Source of the DNA: Mycoemilia scoparia
Taxonomy: Eukaryota > Kickxellomycota > Kickxellomycetes > Kickxellales > Kickxellaceae
Reading direction: 5' to 3'
NCBI GenBank assembly: GCA_027575805.1
Contig: JANBPU010000015.1
Span: 62,001-126,000, forward strand
Length of the DNA stretch: 64,000 nt
Shown: positions 21,981-32,684 of the stretch, piece by piece
How the letters are laid out: the number at the start of each line of letters is the position of its first letter
Position numbering within the stretch: position 1 is the first letter of the stretch
Position numbers and translations under genes: made by a program
The notes under the pieces: model-generated
What the model was told of the DNA's origin: nothing
Databases searched by the model: none
What the model saw: the letters and a program-made list of their open reading frames with translations, nothing else

Positions 21981-23264
21981 TTAGAAGTCCTTGGGATGGT
22001 TGTAGATAAGGAGATTGGGAGTGTCGGCTGGAAGATCTTCCAAAGCGTTCTTGATGGATTTTTCAAGGATGAGCTTCTTCAACTCAAGAGGAGTCAGTGT
22101 GCTGTTGTTCAAAGAGAGGAAGTAGGCAGCCAAACCAGCAACGTGAGGAGTCGCCATACTGGTTCCAGAAATGACGTTGGTGGCGAACTTGGAGCCAATC
22201 CAGGCAGAAAGGATGTCCTTTCCTGGAGCAAATACATCAGTGCACTTGCCATAGTTGGAGAACCAGGCACGCTCGTCAGCAATGGTGCTAGCACCAACAG
22301 TAAGAGCCAACTCGGAGGCAGCAGGAGATGACTGGCAGGCATCGTGGTTCTCATTACCAGCAGCAACAGCGTAGAAGACACCGCCCTTGACAGCAGCATC
22401 GACAGTGAGGTCAAGAGAGCGACTACGGCCACCACCCAAACTCATGTTGGCAACACTACCCTTGAAGTTCTTTCCGTCACGCTTGGCCTGAGCAGCCTCG
22501 TCCTTGTGAGCACGGACAGTGAAGTCGATACCGCTGATAACGCCAGAAGTAGAGCCGGAGCCGTTGGCACCCAAGACTTTGACTGCAACAACCTTGGCCT
22601 TCTTGGCAACACCGTAGCGCTTGCCTGCAATAGTGCCTGCAACGTGAGTACCGTGGCCGTTGCCATCCTCGTCACCGATTTCGTCCTGAGCAAAGGTCTT
22701 GCCCCAGGAAGCGCGGCTCTCGAAATCAACATGTTTGGTGTTGATTCCAGTATCAACAACGTAAGCAGTTACGCCCTCGCCGCCATCTGGGTTGTAGACG
22801 TATGTGCCAAAGTTTCCGAAGCTGAGAGGCTCACGGTGAGAAATGCGAGCCAAGCCCCATGGAGCACCCTTTTCGACCTCGTTAGCATAGACGATAGAGT
22901 CCTTCTCAACATAGGCAACATCGGGGGATTTGCGAATATGATCAAGAACCTCCTTCTGGAAGCGCCCAGCATACCCAATCAAAGAATGCTCATAGATGTG
23001 CTTGATGGAGTTGAGCTCTTCACTGCCGCCTTGGTTGTTGGCAAGAGTGATGAAGTTGGTGAGCCATGAGAAGTGGTTGCGGAAGTGTTGGGCATCAGGG
23101 CTGACGTGGTCTTTGAATACAACGATATAATGATCATCGATAATTTCTGAATTCACAGAGGAAAACAGGTCAGCCTCATAGACTCTGGGGTGTCCAAGCA
23201 TTGAGGCAGTGGTAGAGCCCAGGGCCAACACAGTTAGCGCCAAGATAGAGCGATTAAAAAGCAT
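21981..23264 (-). CDS. PRB1: Cerevisin-type subtilisin-like serine protease (S8)
   Basis: An intronless frame of 427 residues. Residues 1-20 form a signal peptide. An I9 propeptide follows (HYIVVFKDHVSP near 45-56, ending around VAYVEKDSIVYAN), then the proteinase K-type catalytic domain starting near APWGLARISHRE. The catalytic triad is Asp171 (VVDTGIN), His207 (GHGTHVAG) and Ser369 (SGTSMATPHVAG), with oxyanion Asn304 (AAGNEN). The family includes vacuolar protease B and secreted subtilases; with no C-terminal extension either location is possible. Length is usual for proteinase K-like zymogens. A long complementary frame on the opposite strand (22344-23069) is a codon-bias shadow. Confidence 0.93.
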   Translation of the reverse strand: MLFNRSILALTVLALGSTTASMLGHPRVYEADLFSSVNSEIIDDHYIVVFKDHVSPDAQHFRNHFSWLTNFITLANNQGGSEELNSIKHIYEHSLIGYAGRFQKEVLDHIRKSPDVAYVEKDSIVYANEVEKGAPWGLARISHREPLSFGNFGTYVYNPDGGEGVTAYVVDTGINTKHVDFESRASWGKTFAQDEIGDEDGNGHGTHVAGTIAGKRYGVAKKAKVVAVKVLGANGSGSTSGVISGIDFTVRAHKDEAAQAKRDGKNFKGSVANMSLGGGRSRSLDLTVDAAVKGGVFYAVAAGNENHDACQSSPAASELALTVGASTIADERAWFSNYGKCTDVFAPGKDILSAWIGSKFATNVISGTSMATPHVAGLAAYFLSLNNSTLTPLELKKLILEKSIKNALEDLPADTPNLLIYNHPKDF

Positions 23265-24613
23265 TGATGAAAACCCCTTGGAATATAAGGCCTATTGCAA
23301 TGAGGGCTTGGTGATTGTTGTAGTAGTGGTAAAAAGAAAGGAAATGAGGGCAATAAAAGAGAAGGGCGTATATGTGTTTGTAAAACTATAAATACGAAAG
23401 AATGGGTTTATATGTAGTACAAAGAGAAGAAATGAAGCACAAATACAAGCGCGTTTCAGTTGGCTTTGACAACAGAACCAAAGAAGTGAAGGCTGCTGTT
23501 GTTGTTGTTGTTTTGGTGGTGGTGGATGGGAAAGCAAAAGGTAAGAGTGCTAAAGGAGATGATGGTATCTGTATGCGTTATGAGTACCCAAAAATAATAG
23601 AAATAACAAGTACAAATAAGCTGAAAAGTAATGAAATAACTTTGTGGAAATAAGATGCCCTGGGACAAGCTAGCCCTGAAAATGCCTTGGGAGGCACTTT
23701 ATATCACTCATGCTCTGGGCTTATTACTACTCGTTGTTTTAATCATCACTGGAAAGTCCTTTACTCTTGCCCTGCCAACCAATCGCTCTAGAAACAGCGT
23801 GCCTATCAGCTCTCTTGTTTCCACAAAGCCAGAACACCTGACACTCTCACAAGGCCATGCTTGACCAGCCCTTTCCTGGCCTCCAAAATCAACAGCCATC
23901 ATAGCTTTCCAGAGTATTAGAGAGAAGCCGATAATTGATTACAGTCCTAATGCGTCAGCTAGGCAGCTTTGTGCGCCATTCTTTCTAGCCAGCCAACCGA
24001 AATTGCGCCAATCTCTTGTCTCACGTGAGCAGCATCGCTTAGTATTTTACTCGCTCTCACTCTGAACGAAACAGTTAGTTTGTTTATAATGCTAGTAAAC
24101 ACAAAAACGGGGCGTCGCACTGCGGCTCTATAGCCGATAACACTATGGCTACGACTGTCGCAAACGCTGCTTTAAATAGCACATACATCAGCGAATTAAG
24201 GTAAATTATCGACTACTGATGCCATTCGATCTGCCTATTTCTCACTTGGCCACTCATCCACCCATTTATCTGCTGGCTCACAGTCCAACCATCCACACAT
24301 ACATCATTTTAACCCTAAACTGACCATGCTCTGGCCATGCTCTCAAGAATCTTTAGAAACCACTCTCTTGTCCACAAATACATTAAAGGTATAGTTAAAG
24401 CTAAGTAAATATATGACAATCGACCTTAAAACCAAACTAATGCTGCCATGTGTGCATGATAGGGCACATGCTGTATACAAAAGTGCATGTATGAACACCC
24501 AAACACAGAACAAGGTGCTGTGTATGACTTTTTAAACGGTTTCTAGAGGAGGTCACGAGATACAGCAAAATGGGGACTGGGGTGGTCTCTAACAGTAACG
24601 GTGCCACCCTCGA
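23265..24613. other. Intergenic DNA, no supported gene
   Basis: Upstream region of the protease. A T/G-rich block at about 23490-23530 and several purine tracts are visible. An ATG followed by 18 open codons and a GTAAAT donor near 24145 looks like a short first exon, but no convincing continuation was found. Confidence 0.45.
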
Positions 24614-25974
24614 TCAAATATATTTGCTGATACGCGGCTTAAGTTGCTCCAAAAATACAAACATCAGAACCGTGTGAGGCCTATTTTGCAGAGAAAACAT
24701 TAGTGTTTATAATTAATTGGGTGATTAAAGGAATGCATTACATCAAGATTAGCTCAAGCACCATGTGCCAAGAGATATGACTTGATATGTGTGTATACAA
24801 GGAATTGCAATATATTTGCTTACCCAATTCGCAAATAGTGAGGGAAGAACCCTTTGTAGAGACTTGTTATGCCTTCAGTTGAAACGGTACGCATCAAACA
24901 CTCGATAGGATTCCGGTACAAGGAACCGTGGCGGCCATCAGCACCAACACGCTGGTTATACATACGAGTACTAATAACGTCAAAAGGATTCATGGCAGTA
25001 CAGACCAAAAGCCCGGTAACCATACTTGCCGACAAATGAGTCTTGAAGTTGTTTGGGCCGAATCCCTCAAAGTTCTTCATAATAAGCTCCTTGCATTTAT
25101 CGTAGGATGCCAGCTGCACAGCCGATCCAGACCCAGCACGGATCATTGCCGCATCCATGCTACGGTACAGACCACGGAATCCATGTCTGCGGTAAATACT
25201 AGCCAGGCCATGAATGAAGGTGGGGTAATAGTGCTGGTGCCCGACTGCAGCATAAGTCGAATAGGACTGCATTCTGGTTTTTACCAAGAAAAAGGGTGAT
25301 CCTGCCGCAGCACCAAGCATCCCAGTAAACCCACCAGCGACAACATTCAAAGCCATATGTTCTTTTGCCTCGCCTTTGTTGCTGCTCCCATAGAACAGAG
25401 AGTTGACTGCCTTCTTTGTGGGCTCGTAAAACCCGACTCTGGTCCCATTAAGCATGATTTGGTAAATATAGCCGGCGCCGAGTCCCTTTTGAACAGCTCG
25501 GATACCTTCGTTGCGTCCAATAACCCAGAATGCCTGGAATACGTTGTTGTATGTGCGAGGTGCTGCTCCCTTGGCTGCTGCGCTTGAAAGTTCGCCCTGG
25601 AGCTGAAGTCTAGTTTTTACAACCTAATCAAAAGGAATTGTTTGGGAAATTCTATTAGATCATCTATTGCTCATGAATGAATAGGTAGGTAGCTAGTTGG
25701 CAATGATTTGCTTTCCTATTTGTCATCATGTATGAGGCCAAGCTGCTTCATAAATCAATTCTGATCTCCAACCCAAACCATGAGTACATTGCAATGATAT
25801 GGGTGTGCTTACCTCGAATGGATTGGTAAAAGTGACAGCACCACAGGCTGCCATACTGGCTGATATAAAAGTAGCAAGGGTTTTTCTTTGTTCCTGAGAC
25901 AGCCATGACAGTCTTTCTGGTTTAGGGCTTATAGATGCATCAGCTGCTGTGCTAGTCGAGTTTGGAGAAGACAT
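24614..25974 (-). CDS. OAC1: Mitochondrial carrier, oxaloacetate/sulfate (OAC1) type
   Basis: Three exons, 25974-25813, 25623-24824 and 24680-24614, close in phase to give 342 residues. The three carrier repeats show NPFEVVKTRLQLQGEL in repeat 1, PFFLVKTRMQ in repeat 2 (aromatic in place of the acidic residue, typical of the OAC1/SLC25A34-35 subgroup) and NPFDVISTRMYNQ in repeat 3, with GLGAGYIYQIMLNGTRVG between repeats 1 and 2. The last exon supplies PHTVLMFVFLEQ, the usual end of the sixth helix. Such carriers exchange oxaloacetate, malonate or sulfate across the inner mitochondrial membrane. The exon 1/2 junction restores the PxE-K signature exactly, which supports the splice model. Confidence 0.9.
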
Positions 25975-26934
25975 TGTTTTCTATTGTTGGTGATGGTGAT
26001 GGTGATGGTGATGATAACGATAACACGCTGTCTGTTATTATTGCTGGGGTTCCTAGGGAATATGAGTTGGTGGCAAATTTGAGAAAGCTTAAATGTAAAT
26101 TGATTCTGTGATGCCAAAGAAAGTAATTGAGAAATGTCTAAAAAGTGAATGTGTTAAAGCGAGGTTTATGGACAGAGCCTATTCTAAAGCACAAAACAAA
26201 AAGCAAAAAGGTATAAGCGAAAACAAGAACGGCAAATAAACTGGAATGTCAGAAGGATAGAAAGTCACAGGAGGGAGTGGTTGGTTGATGGAAAGTGCCG
26301 CTCTTTTCAATTTCTTTGGTAACATAAGGAAAACCATAGCAAGCAAACGCACGCACAACCTCACAACACAAGAACTCCCCTAAAATTTGCATTAATGGTT
26401 CGAATGGAACTCGGTTTGATGATTAAAAAGATCAAAGATAAGACTCTAAACTTTTAAAAGCTCATCTATAAATGGTAGTAACACTGATAAAAACTGGTCA
26501 CTAGGCTAAATCGTCCAATCAGTAATAATTGATGTTGAGCCCTTTGCTTTGGGTTTCATAGATCTAATGGCAAATGGTTTGAGCTTGATGTGTTGATCAA
26601 TGGGCGCATGGGTCAATGTGTGACCAGAAACCACACGGCTATTTGATAAGGCATAATAATGTTGTGCTGTTACTACTAAAATCTGCTTTTTTTTAAAAAA
26701 AATAAACGTCGTAGAGCTGACTATGTTTGTTATTATTGGGTGTAGCACAAAAGTAATGTATAAAATTGGCCTGAACTGATCGCATGCTTTTTAGATATCT
26801 TGGCTACAAAGCTATTATTAAATGGAGTGCGATACTATTAAGGACAACGAAATGGTATTACGACCAAAGCGATCACCAACAATCTATTTGATAGTGAATA
26901 TACAAATTTGGAACATTATTCTAGAGAAATGTCT
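25975..26934. other. Intergenic DNA, no gene seen
   Basis: Upstream region of OAC1, with a short ATC/GGTGAT repeat near 25990-26020. Minus-strand ORFs of 60-80 codons lack motifs. Confidence 0.5.
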
Positions 26935-27465
26935 TTAATTGTAGTCACGCACACACACACGCACCATTGGAGAAACAACAGCACCCTTACTATCTGAAAT
27001 AATATTTGGTAAGATTCTTTGAAGATCAGTTCTGTTAGAAGGTTCAGAAATAGCAATCAGCCAGATCATTGGAGATTTCATTTGCAAGGCTAAATTTAAT
27101 GTTAGTAGCGAATATGGGCGATAGTTTCTGAAGGGTGACCATTTGATAACCAACTGTGATAGCCCATATAATCGTTGGCCACCACCAAAAGGTATCCTTC
27201 AAAAATCATGATCCATATGCTGCCTCACAGCAATGGGCTATTCCCACATAATTTGATATGTAATTTGATATATTCTATTTTATTTGTTGGTGTATGAAGT
27301 TCAGTAAAATTATGTTTAAATGGGGCTAGCACAAAAAAAGGTACACTGCAGTGTAAATGAGCAATATGTCTTACCTGTATAGTTGCCTAGCATAGATGGT
27401 TTGGAGCCAAAAGAAACCTCGCCAAACAGCATTATTCGTCCCAACACCTTCTTTTCCAACTCCAT
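26935..27465 (-). CDS. Small two-exon protein, possible Ten1 (CST telomere complex)
   Basis: Exons 27465-27375 (30 codons plus one base, donor GTAAGA) and 27089-26935 join in phase to give 81 residues. The intron contains a whole MITE-like copy (27112-27218). The sequence GRIMLFGEVSFGSKPSMLGNYT resembles the first OB-fold strands of Ten1 (hydrophobic GxxxLFxE start, GS, then LGxY/V), and the end GAVVSPMVRVCVRD resembles the last conserved strand of that family (LxARVVRxVDG). Ten1 is the smallest subunit of the Cdc13/Ctc1-Stn1-Ten1 complex that caps telomeres. The resemblance is weak and recalled rather than computed, and the product is short for Ten1. What is firm is a spliced small ORF with coherent phase. 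Confidence 0.4.
27112..27218 (+). mobile_element. MITE-like element, subfamily I, copy 5 (intronic)
   Basis: It begins ATATGGGCGATAG, then CTGAAGGGTGACCATTTGAT, and ends TATCCTTCAAAAATCATGAT then CCATAT. The internal ATAATCGTTGGCCACC block matches other copies. It lies inside the intron of the 81-residue gene, upstream of its acceptor. Confidence 0.8.
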
Positions 27466-28332
27466 CCTTCTTCAATAAATCAAATCATTATTGTCAATAT
27501 TTTTGTTAGAAGGATCACTACATGTCAGGTTTTGGTTTCCAAGAAAGTTACAGCAGTATTTTCATGGCAAATTAAAAGAAACAGCCGGAAGAAAACAGAT
27601 ATTATACAAAAGAAAGGGCGAGAAGATGTAATGCGGCAATTACTCAGCACTGTTAACAGCAAAGCCAGCACCAAGACACGCCAATAAACAGCAAGGCTGA
27701 TCCAGATTAGGTCGCATAAATTAATACCCCAAGACAATACAGTATGGAAAACCGAATAAATGTGCCTGTGCCTAGGTTGGAAAGTGTGACGTGAGCGATT
27801 GTTTTGTGGAAAATAGTGGATACTAAAAGGCAGGGTGAAATATTATCAGGCATCATAGTATGTACATCCCTGGCACATGTCTAGTAAATCATCTCATTGC
27901 TGCACTTTTGCTGCTGGTGCTGACCGCTCAATCTATTTTACCACCAAAATACCGGCAAGCAAATCCCTCATACCCCTTGCGTCTCACTCATCCATGTCCT
28001 TACAGTTAAAAATGCAAAGAAAGAAAATAGAGTCACATTTGCTTTGAAAAGAATGGTTGATTTACTGGCATGAAGTCAATCGCCAAGGATGTGAGCAATA
28101 ATTATTGAAGGGTACCTTTTAGTGGCCAACGACTATACGAGAAGTCACAACCTATTGACAAATGGCCACCCTTCAAAAGCAATTTCGCCATATTTCTCAC
28201 CCCATACAGACACGTACCAAAGAAGAAGAGTAATACCGAAAAGTAGAGGATATGTCAGGTTTTGTCAGTGCTAGGAGGGAGAGATAGACGGCTGTTGCTA
28301 CGATATGCTTGTATTGTACAAATCCCAGCCAA
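27466..28332. other. Intergenic DNA with one MITE-like copy
   Basis: No supported gene. A copy of the inverted-repeat element lies at 28089-28193; the rest is AT-rich with short random ORFs. Confidence 0.5.
28089..28193 (-). mobile_element. MITE-like element, subfamily I, copy 6
   Basis: The left end reads ATGTGAGCAATAATTATTGA then AGGGTACC, the right end GGCCACCCTTCAAAAGCAA then CGCCATAT. The interior TTAGTGGCCAACGACTATA is the reverse complement of the subfamily I core, so it is in the opposite orientation. Confidence 0.75.
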
Positions 28333-29338
28333 ATGGCCATCAACGGGGCAGATCACGTCAAACGCCGCACATATGCAGGTCTCAAGCGCCCCATTGCAAA
28401 GGTAAGGAAGGACCTTGTGTTAAAAATTCTATATGAGGCAGTGGATTGTTATGAGGCCTGGTATTAAAGGGCTGGGTTGTAAACAAATGTACAGAAAGCG
28501 ATAGATCGTGGGGGATAAAGTTTCAAATAGGGAATCATATCTAGGAAATTGATTTTGCTAAAACCCAAAAAGCCATGTATTTGAAAATATACTAGAACAT
28601 TTCAATCCCTTTATGCAGCTGTACAGCAAGGTGGGTGATAATGTCTTGGACATTCTCAGCTGACCGACATGCCTACGCACCCACACGCATGCGCAGACAG
28701 ACAGATATGACATTGAGGGGTTGGCTCAATACAATAATTGTACTTGCACCCACCTCCCCTCCCTCCACGCACATCGTATTCTAGACAATGGACAGGCCTA
28801 ATAACAGAAGGGAAAATCCAAGACTCTGACAAGCGTCTCTAAACACTCTCTATATTCCCTGGATGTGCATTTTGCCGGAAACAATCAAGTTCCAAAAGTC
28901 CTGCATTTTACATACCGAATGTGAACACGACTGTCCCTCTAGCGTATGTCTTTACCAAGTATGGAAGGTGAGCAGCGCAAGGCCCAGGCCAATGGCGGTG
29001 GCTTGTGTGGAGATATAGACAGACGGAGCTAAAGGGACGCTTGCTGGTTGGATGGGGAAGATCTTGGCCAAAAGGGACAGGGAACCCCCTATCGCACAAA
29101 CCAAGTTTGGAATTGAGACAATGTTGTACAAAGCCTCATATTCCTTCCTTCAATCCTCTCTCTTTGTTTGCATGCAGGTTCCTAATTTCACACAATTGGC
29201 CAGGTCAAGCACGACGATGATGGCTATTTGGATTATATGCCCTGTGATATGACCACCCTTTTCAACCGCTTGCAGGGACAGTTGCCGTCAACTTTGTGCA
29301 AGCAAGTGATCCACTCTCCCAACTCCCATCGTCACTGA
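28333..29338 (+). CDS. Doubtful small spliced gene, unrecognised
   Basis: An ATG at 28333 opens 23 codons (ending KRPIAK) up to a strong donor GTAAGG at 28402. A candidate micro-exon lies at 28619-28630 (TGCAG acceptor, then CTGTACAGCAAG before GTGGGT), and a coding-like exon at 29204-29338 (HDDDGYLDYMPCDMTTLF) follows a CAG acceptor. Joined in phase 0 they give 71 residues. The third exon has natural codon structure and a faint likeness to the segment just before the kinase domain of LAMMER kinases, which I do not trust. Without the micro-exon the frame stops after 37 residues. I do not recognise the product. Confidence 0.25.
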
Positions 29339-29749
29339 GAGAATCCCGATAAGCAAGAGAATCGTCAATGTACATCCATGCAGTTCTCTGCTTGCTTGAA
29401 TAAAATGCTCCAAATGAAGCTCTGATACACGATTAGCACTTGTACCACGCCCACCACAAACACACGCCACCTCGCCTTCCCCTCCCATCCTCATTCAAGA
29501 GCACCAGTTGAATTTCCTATAAAGGCTCCCTCATTTCGTAAACTTCAACTTAATTTTGCTATACACTTCCTGGTATTCTACCCCCCAATTTCTTTTCATT
29601 TTTCTGCTCGGCCGTGATTTATTTCTAGACCACGCTCTTATCCTTCTTCAACATCAACTCAGTTTATATACAAAATACAGTCAGTGTACTATATATATAT
29701 ATAGATCCATAAAACAATTCTCAAGATCTTGGTTGTTTAGAACGCTATA
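29339..29749. promoter_or_regulatory. JEN1 upstream region
   Basis: A 410-base interval containing a pyrimidine-rich stretch and a TATATATATATATAG tract at about 29692-29705, some 50 bases before the JEN1 ATG, which could serve as a TATA element. No gene. Confidence 0.4.
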
Positions 29750-32212
29750 ATGTCAGCTCCAGATCTGTCCTCTAAATCTGGCGAACATCAGCAACAGCCA
29801 TCCCATGTTATAGACAGCGTCGGCGGTTCTCCTCGCCATTCATCCTCCCCATCCTTCAAATCCAACAAATCTTCAGACGCTGTTCAGGTTCCAGAGACAC
29901 CCAAAGAAGTCCACTGGTGGCACAAAGACCAACTAAGGGAAACTCTTCGTTGGTCCAATATCGTCCCCGCATTTGTGACTCGCTGCAAAGATTGCTTGAT
30001 CCCTGATCTCTCCAACAAGCCCAAAAACCCATTTGGCCTGATATTTTCGCTCAACCATTGCCAGCGCTTAACCTTTGCCGCAGCTTGGATGGCCTGGATG
30101 GTCGATGCGATTGATTTCTTTGGTGTATCGATGACTGTAACCGAGATTGCCAAAGAGTTTGGTAAAAAATCGTCTGATGTTACCTCGGCCATCACAGTGA
30201 CGTTGATGCTTCGTCCCATTGGTGCCCTCATTTTCGGCGTTGTGGCAGACAGATATGGCCGCAGAATCCCTCTGATGGTTGATCTCTTCTTGTTCACTAT
30301 CATTGAGCTTTGCAGTGGATTTGCCAACAGCCTTTCTACATTTATTGGACTTCGTGCTGTGTTTGGTAAGTCATACTCTTTCATATACCCACACTTGAAA
30401 ATGTTTATGTCCTCACTTGTGATATCACTATACCTCGCCTTGTCCACTCTGCCCATATGTTTCTCTCCTCTAATGACCCTTTATGGCAGTAGTTGATATA
30501 TCTCATCCCATGTGCTGTTTTGCCGATTCCAATATTCATATGATATGAGGCGTCCATTGGAACTCCAGCTCTTTTGTGCTTATTGGAAGATAAATCTGTG
30601 TTCTCAATGCACTGACACAGACGCATCTCAACCACTCTCCCCCTTCTTTTTCTTTTTTCCTACCCCCCTATTCCATATCGCGGTCAGATGCTTCGGTAAA
30701 AAATGTCGCATAGGCCATGATCCTGATGATGGTGGTGCTGATTAATACTACTATTGTTACTATTCTGGCCTCTTTTTTCGCTGACCTCCTGATAATGGGC
30801 TGGTTGTCACAACGTGTTTTTACGGGGTTCATTAATCTATTTTTTCTTTATTCCTAAGTGGATCCACACATAATCATTCATTCATATTTCCCTTTTGCTG
30901 TTGCATTACACATCTCCGTGGGGGGCTCTCATTATCTGCCTCTCGCTTGCTACCAATACCTCCTTTCTAAGGCCCTGCTTCCACACTACATTCCCCATCA
31001 CTATCACCTGACACTATATAACACACATCTCATGATTTTCAACAAATTTCTTGGTGATTTATAGGTATTTGTATGGGCGGTGAATGGGGTCTTGGTAACG
31101 CCTTGGCAATGGAGACCCTGCCGGTAGAATCCAGAGGCGTATTTTCTGGTATTCTCCAAGAAGGCTATGCATGTGGATACTTGGTAGCAGCCCTCATCTA
31201 CTATGCCGTTGTGCCCAACCTAGGATGGCGTGCATTCTACTGGATAAGCATTATTCCTGCTGTCGCTACCCTAATTCTCGTTTGGTTTGTCCCCGAAACA
31301 GACGTATGGAAGCAGAACCGCGTCAACGTCAAGGCCAAGAACAAGCGTCTATACCAGCAAACACTCCAAATGTTGAAGCGTCACTGGCTTCTTTGCATAT
31401 ACGCGATCTGTCTAATGGCTGGGTTTAACTTCATGTCACATGGATCACAGGACCTGTACCCTACTTTCCTCAAGACCCAGCCCAAGTTTTCTGCTGAGCA
31501 GGCTACTGTTGCTACCGTTGTCATGAACATTGGTGCAATTATTGGCGGGTCTATCTTGGGATACTTGTCCGAATATATTGGCCGCAGATTCACTATCATC
31601 TGGGCCTGTTTGATAGGCCTATGCTTCGTTCCGCTTTGGATGTTGCCTCGCACATTTGGCTTGTTGGTATTTGGTTCATTCATGATTCAAATTTTTGTTC
31701 AAGGTGCATGGGGCGTTATTCCAGTTCATCTTGCTGAATTGTCACCTGAGGGGTTCCGGTCAACTTTCCCTGGTCTTGCTTACCAGCTTGGTAATCTCAT
31801 AGATGCATCTGCTTCACAAATTGAAGCCAGCCTAGGTGAAAAGAATCCTCTTCCTAATGGCGAGCCTGATTACGCAAAGACCCAGATGACCCTGCTGTGT
31901 ATCATCTTTGCTGTTGTTGCCTTCCTCACGTTCATTGGTACCGAACAAAGGGCCAAAGATTTCAGTCAAGAGCTGGCTGCGGAAGAAAAGGAAATCGATG
32001 CCAATGATGAGAGTATTTATGAGACCAAGTCGGTATATTCGAATGATTCACGGGGTAGCTTTGGACAAGAGATCGATGAAAAAGGCAATGATTTAGACAA
32101 GATTTCTGTAATTTCTGATGGAAAAGACCAGAAGAAGAGTGTGAATCTCAAAAGTTCATTGAGGTCTCCTTCTACTAGATCGTTAAAGAAACAAGCTCCT
32201 CAGCAACAATAG
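29750..32212 (+). CDS. JEN1: JEN1-type monocarboxylate/H+ symporter (MFS)
   Basis: Exon 1 (29750-30365) ends within a Gly codon at G|GTAAGT. Exon 2 (31065-32212) resumes after TTTATAG and restores FGICMGGEWGLG, the motif after the fourth helix in this family. The 587-residue product has twelve predicted membrane segments, a ~100-residue hydrophilic N-terminus, the MFS motif VADRYGRR, and the JEN1 signature NFMSHGSQDLYPTFL starting at about residue 327. JEN1 proteins import lactate, pyruvate, acetate or dicarboxylates with protons at the plasma membrane and are usually glucose-repressed. The serine-rich C-terminus probably bears trafficking signals. The single intron is 699 nt, far longer than the others here. 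Confidence 0.92.
30366..31064 (+). other. Unusually long intron of JEN1
   Basis: The 699-nt intron lies between GTAAGT and TTTATAG and interrupts a conserved transporter motif, so its removal is required. It contains T-rich stretches and short ORFs but no match to the MITE-like family. I see no gene in it. Confidence 0.8.
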
Positions 32213-32222
32213 GTTCGCGAGA

Positions 32223-32246
32223 ACAGCAGCAGCAGCAGCAGCAGCA
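32223..32246. repeat. CAG/AGC trinucleotide repeat in JEN1 3' region
   Basis: About eight CAG units starting a few bases after the JEN1 stop codon, so outside the coding frame. Confidence 0.9.
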
Positions 32247-32454
32247 ATATATGAGCTGCATTATATTTCATGTGTGTCTTTAGTGTTTAGTTATTTATTA
32301 GATTAGTTAATAGTTGTACTTCATGTATTCATTCTATCTCTTTTAGTTTGGTTATAAATATTTTTATTATAAAACAATTCCAATTGTTATTTGGTGAGAT
32401 TTCACTGGTTATCGAATGTATTGTAGGCAGAAATGGATTCTCCGATTTTGAGGC

Positions 32455-32532
32455 CAATAACCAGCCAATCCATATGCAACTCCTGAAGGGGGGGGGGCAA
32501 TTTTGCCTAAAGCCTTGTGAACTTTGACCATT
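32455..32532 (+). repeat. Dispersed repeat R2, copy A
   Basis: It shares ATATGCAACTCC, a G-rich spacer, ATTTTGCC, then AAAGCCTTGT and AACTTTGACCAT, in order, with 59985-60065. The G run (about ten G) replaces a shorter G/A segment in the other copy. Similarity extends to about 80 bases. Origin unknown. Confidence 0.65.
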
Positions 32533-32684
32533 TATACAGTATGCTACTACTACTACTAGCCTGGGTTACCAATGAAATCAACATATAAATTTATTCAAAA
32601 TGCACTTTAAAATGTGTGCGAGACAGAAATATATATAACCGAATAATAAAGACATTTATGCGTATGTATGTACGCAAACATAAT

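Larger units (their letters stand above)
32213..32684. other. JEN1 / thymidylate synthase convergent 3' region
   Basis: It begins with a CAG/AGC trinucleotide run (about 32223-32246) and later carries a dispersed repeat at about 32455-32532, described separately. No gene. Confidence 0.6.

Noticed and set aside
22344..23069. 241-codon plus-strand frame opposite the subtilase
   Set aside because: It is the antisense of the protease catalytic domain, which has complete catalytic motifs; the frame is a codon-bias shadow.
24145..24199. ATG plus 18 open codons before a GTAAAT donor
   Set aside because: No downstream acceptor gives a convincing continuation; too short to support.
26391..26412. GGTTCGAA, resembling a tRNA B box
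   Set aside because: No matching A box, acceptor stem or anticodon arm could be drawn; no tRNA gene is supported in the window.
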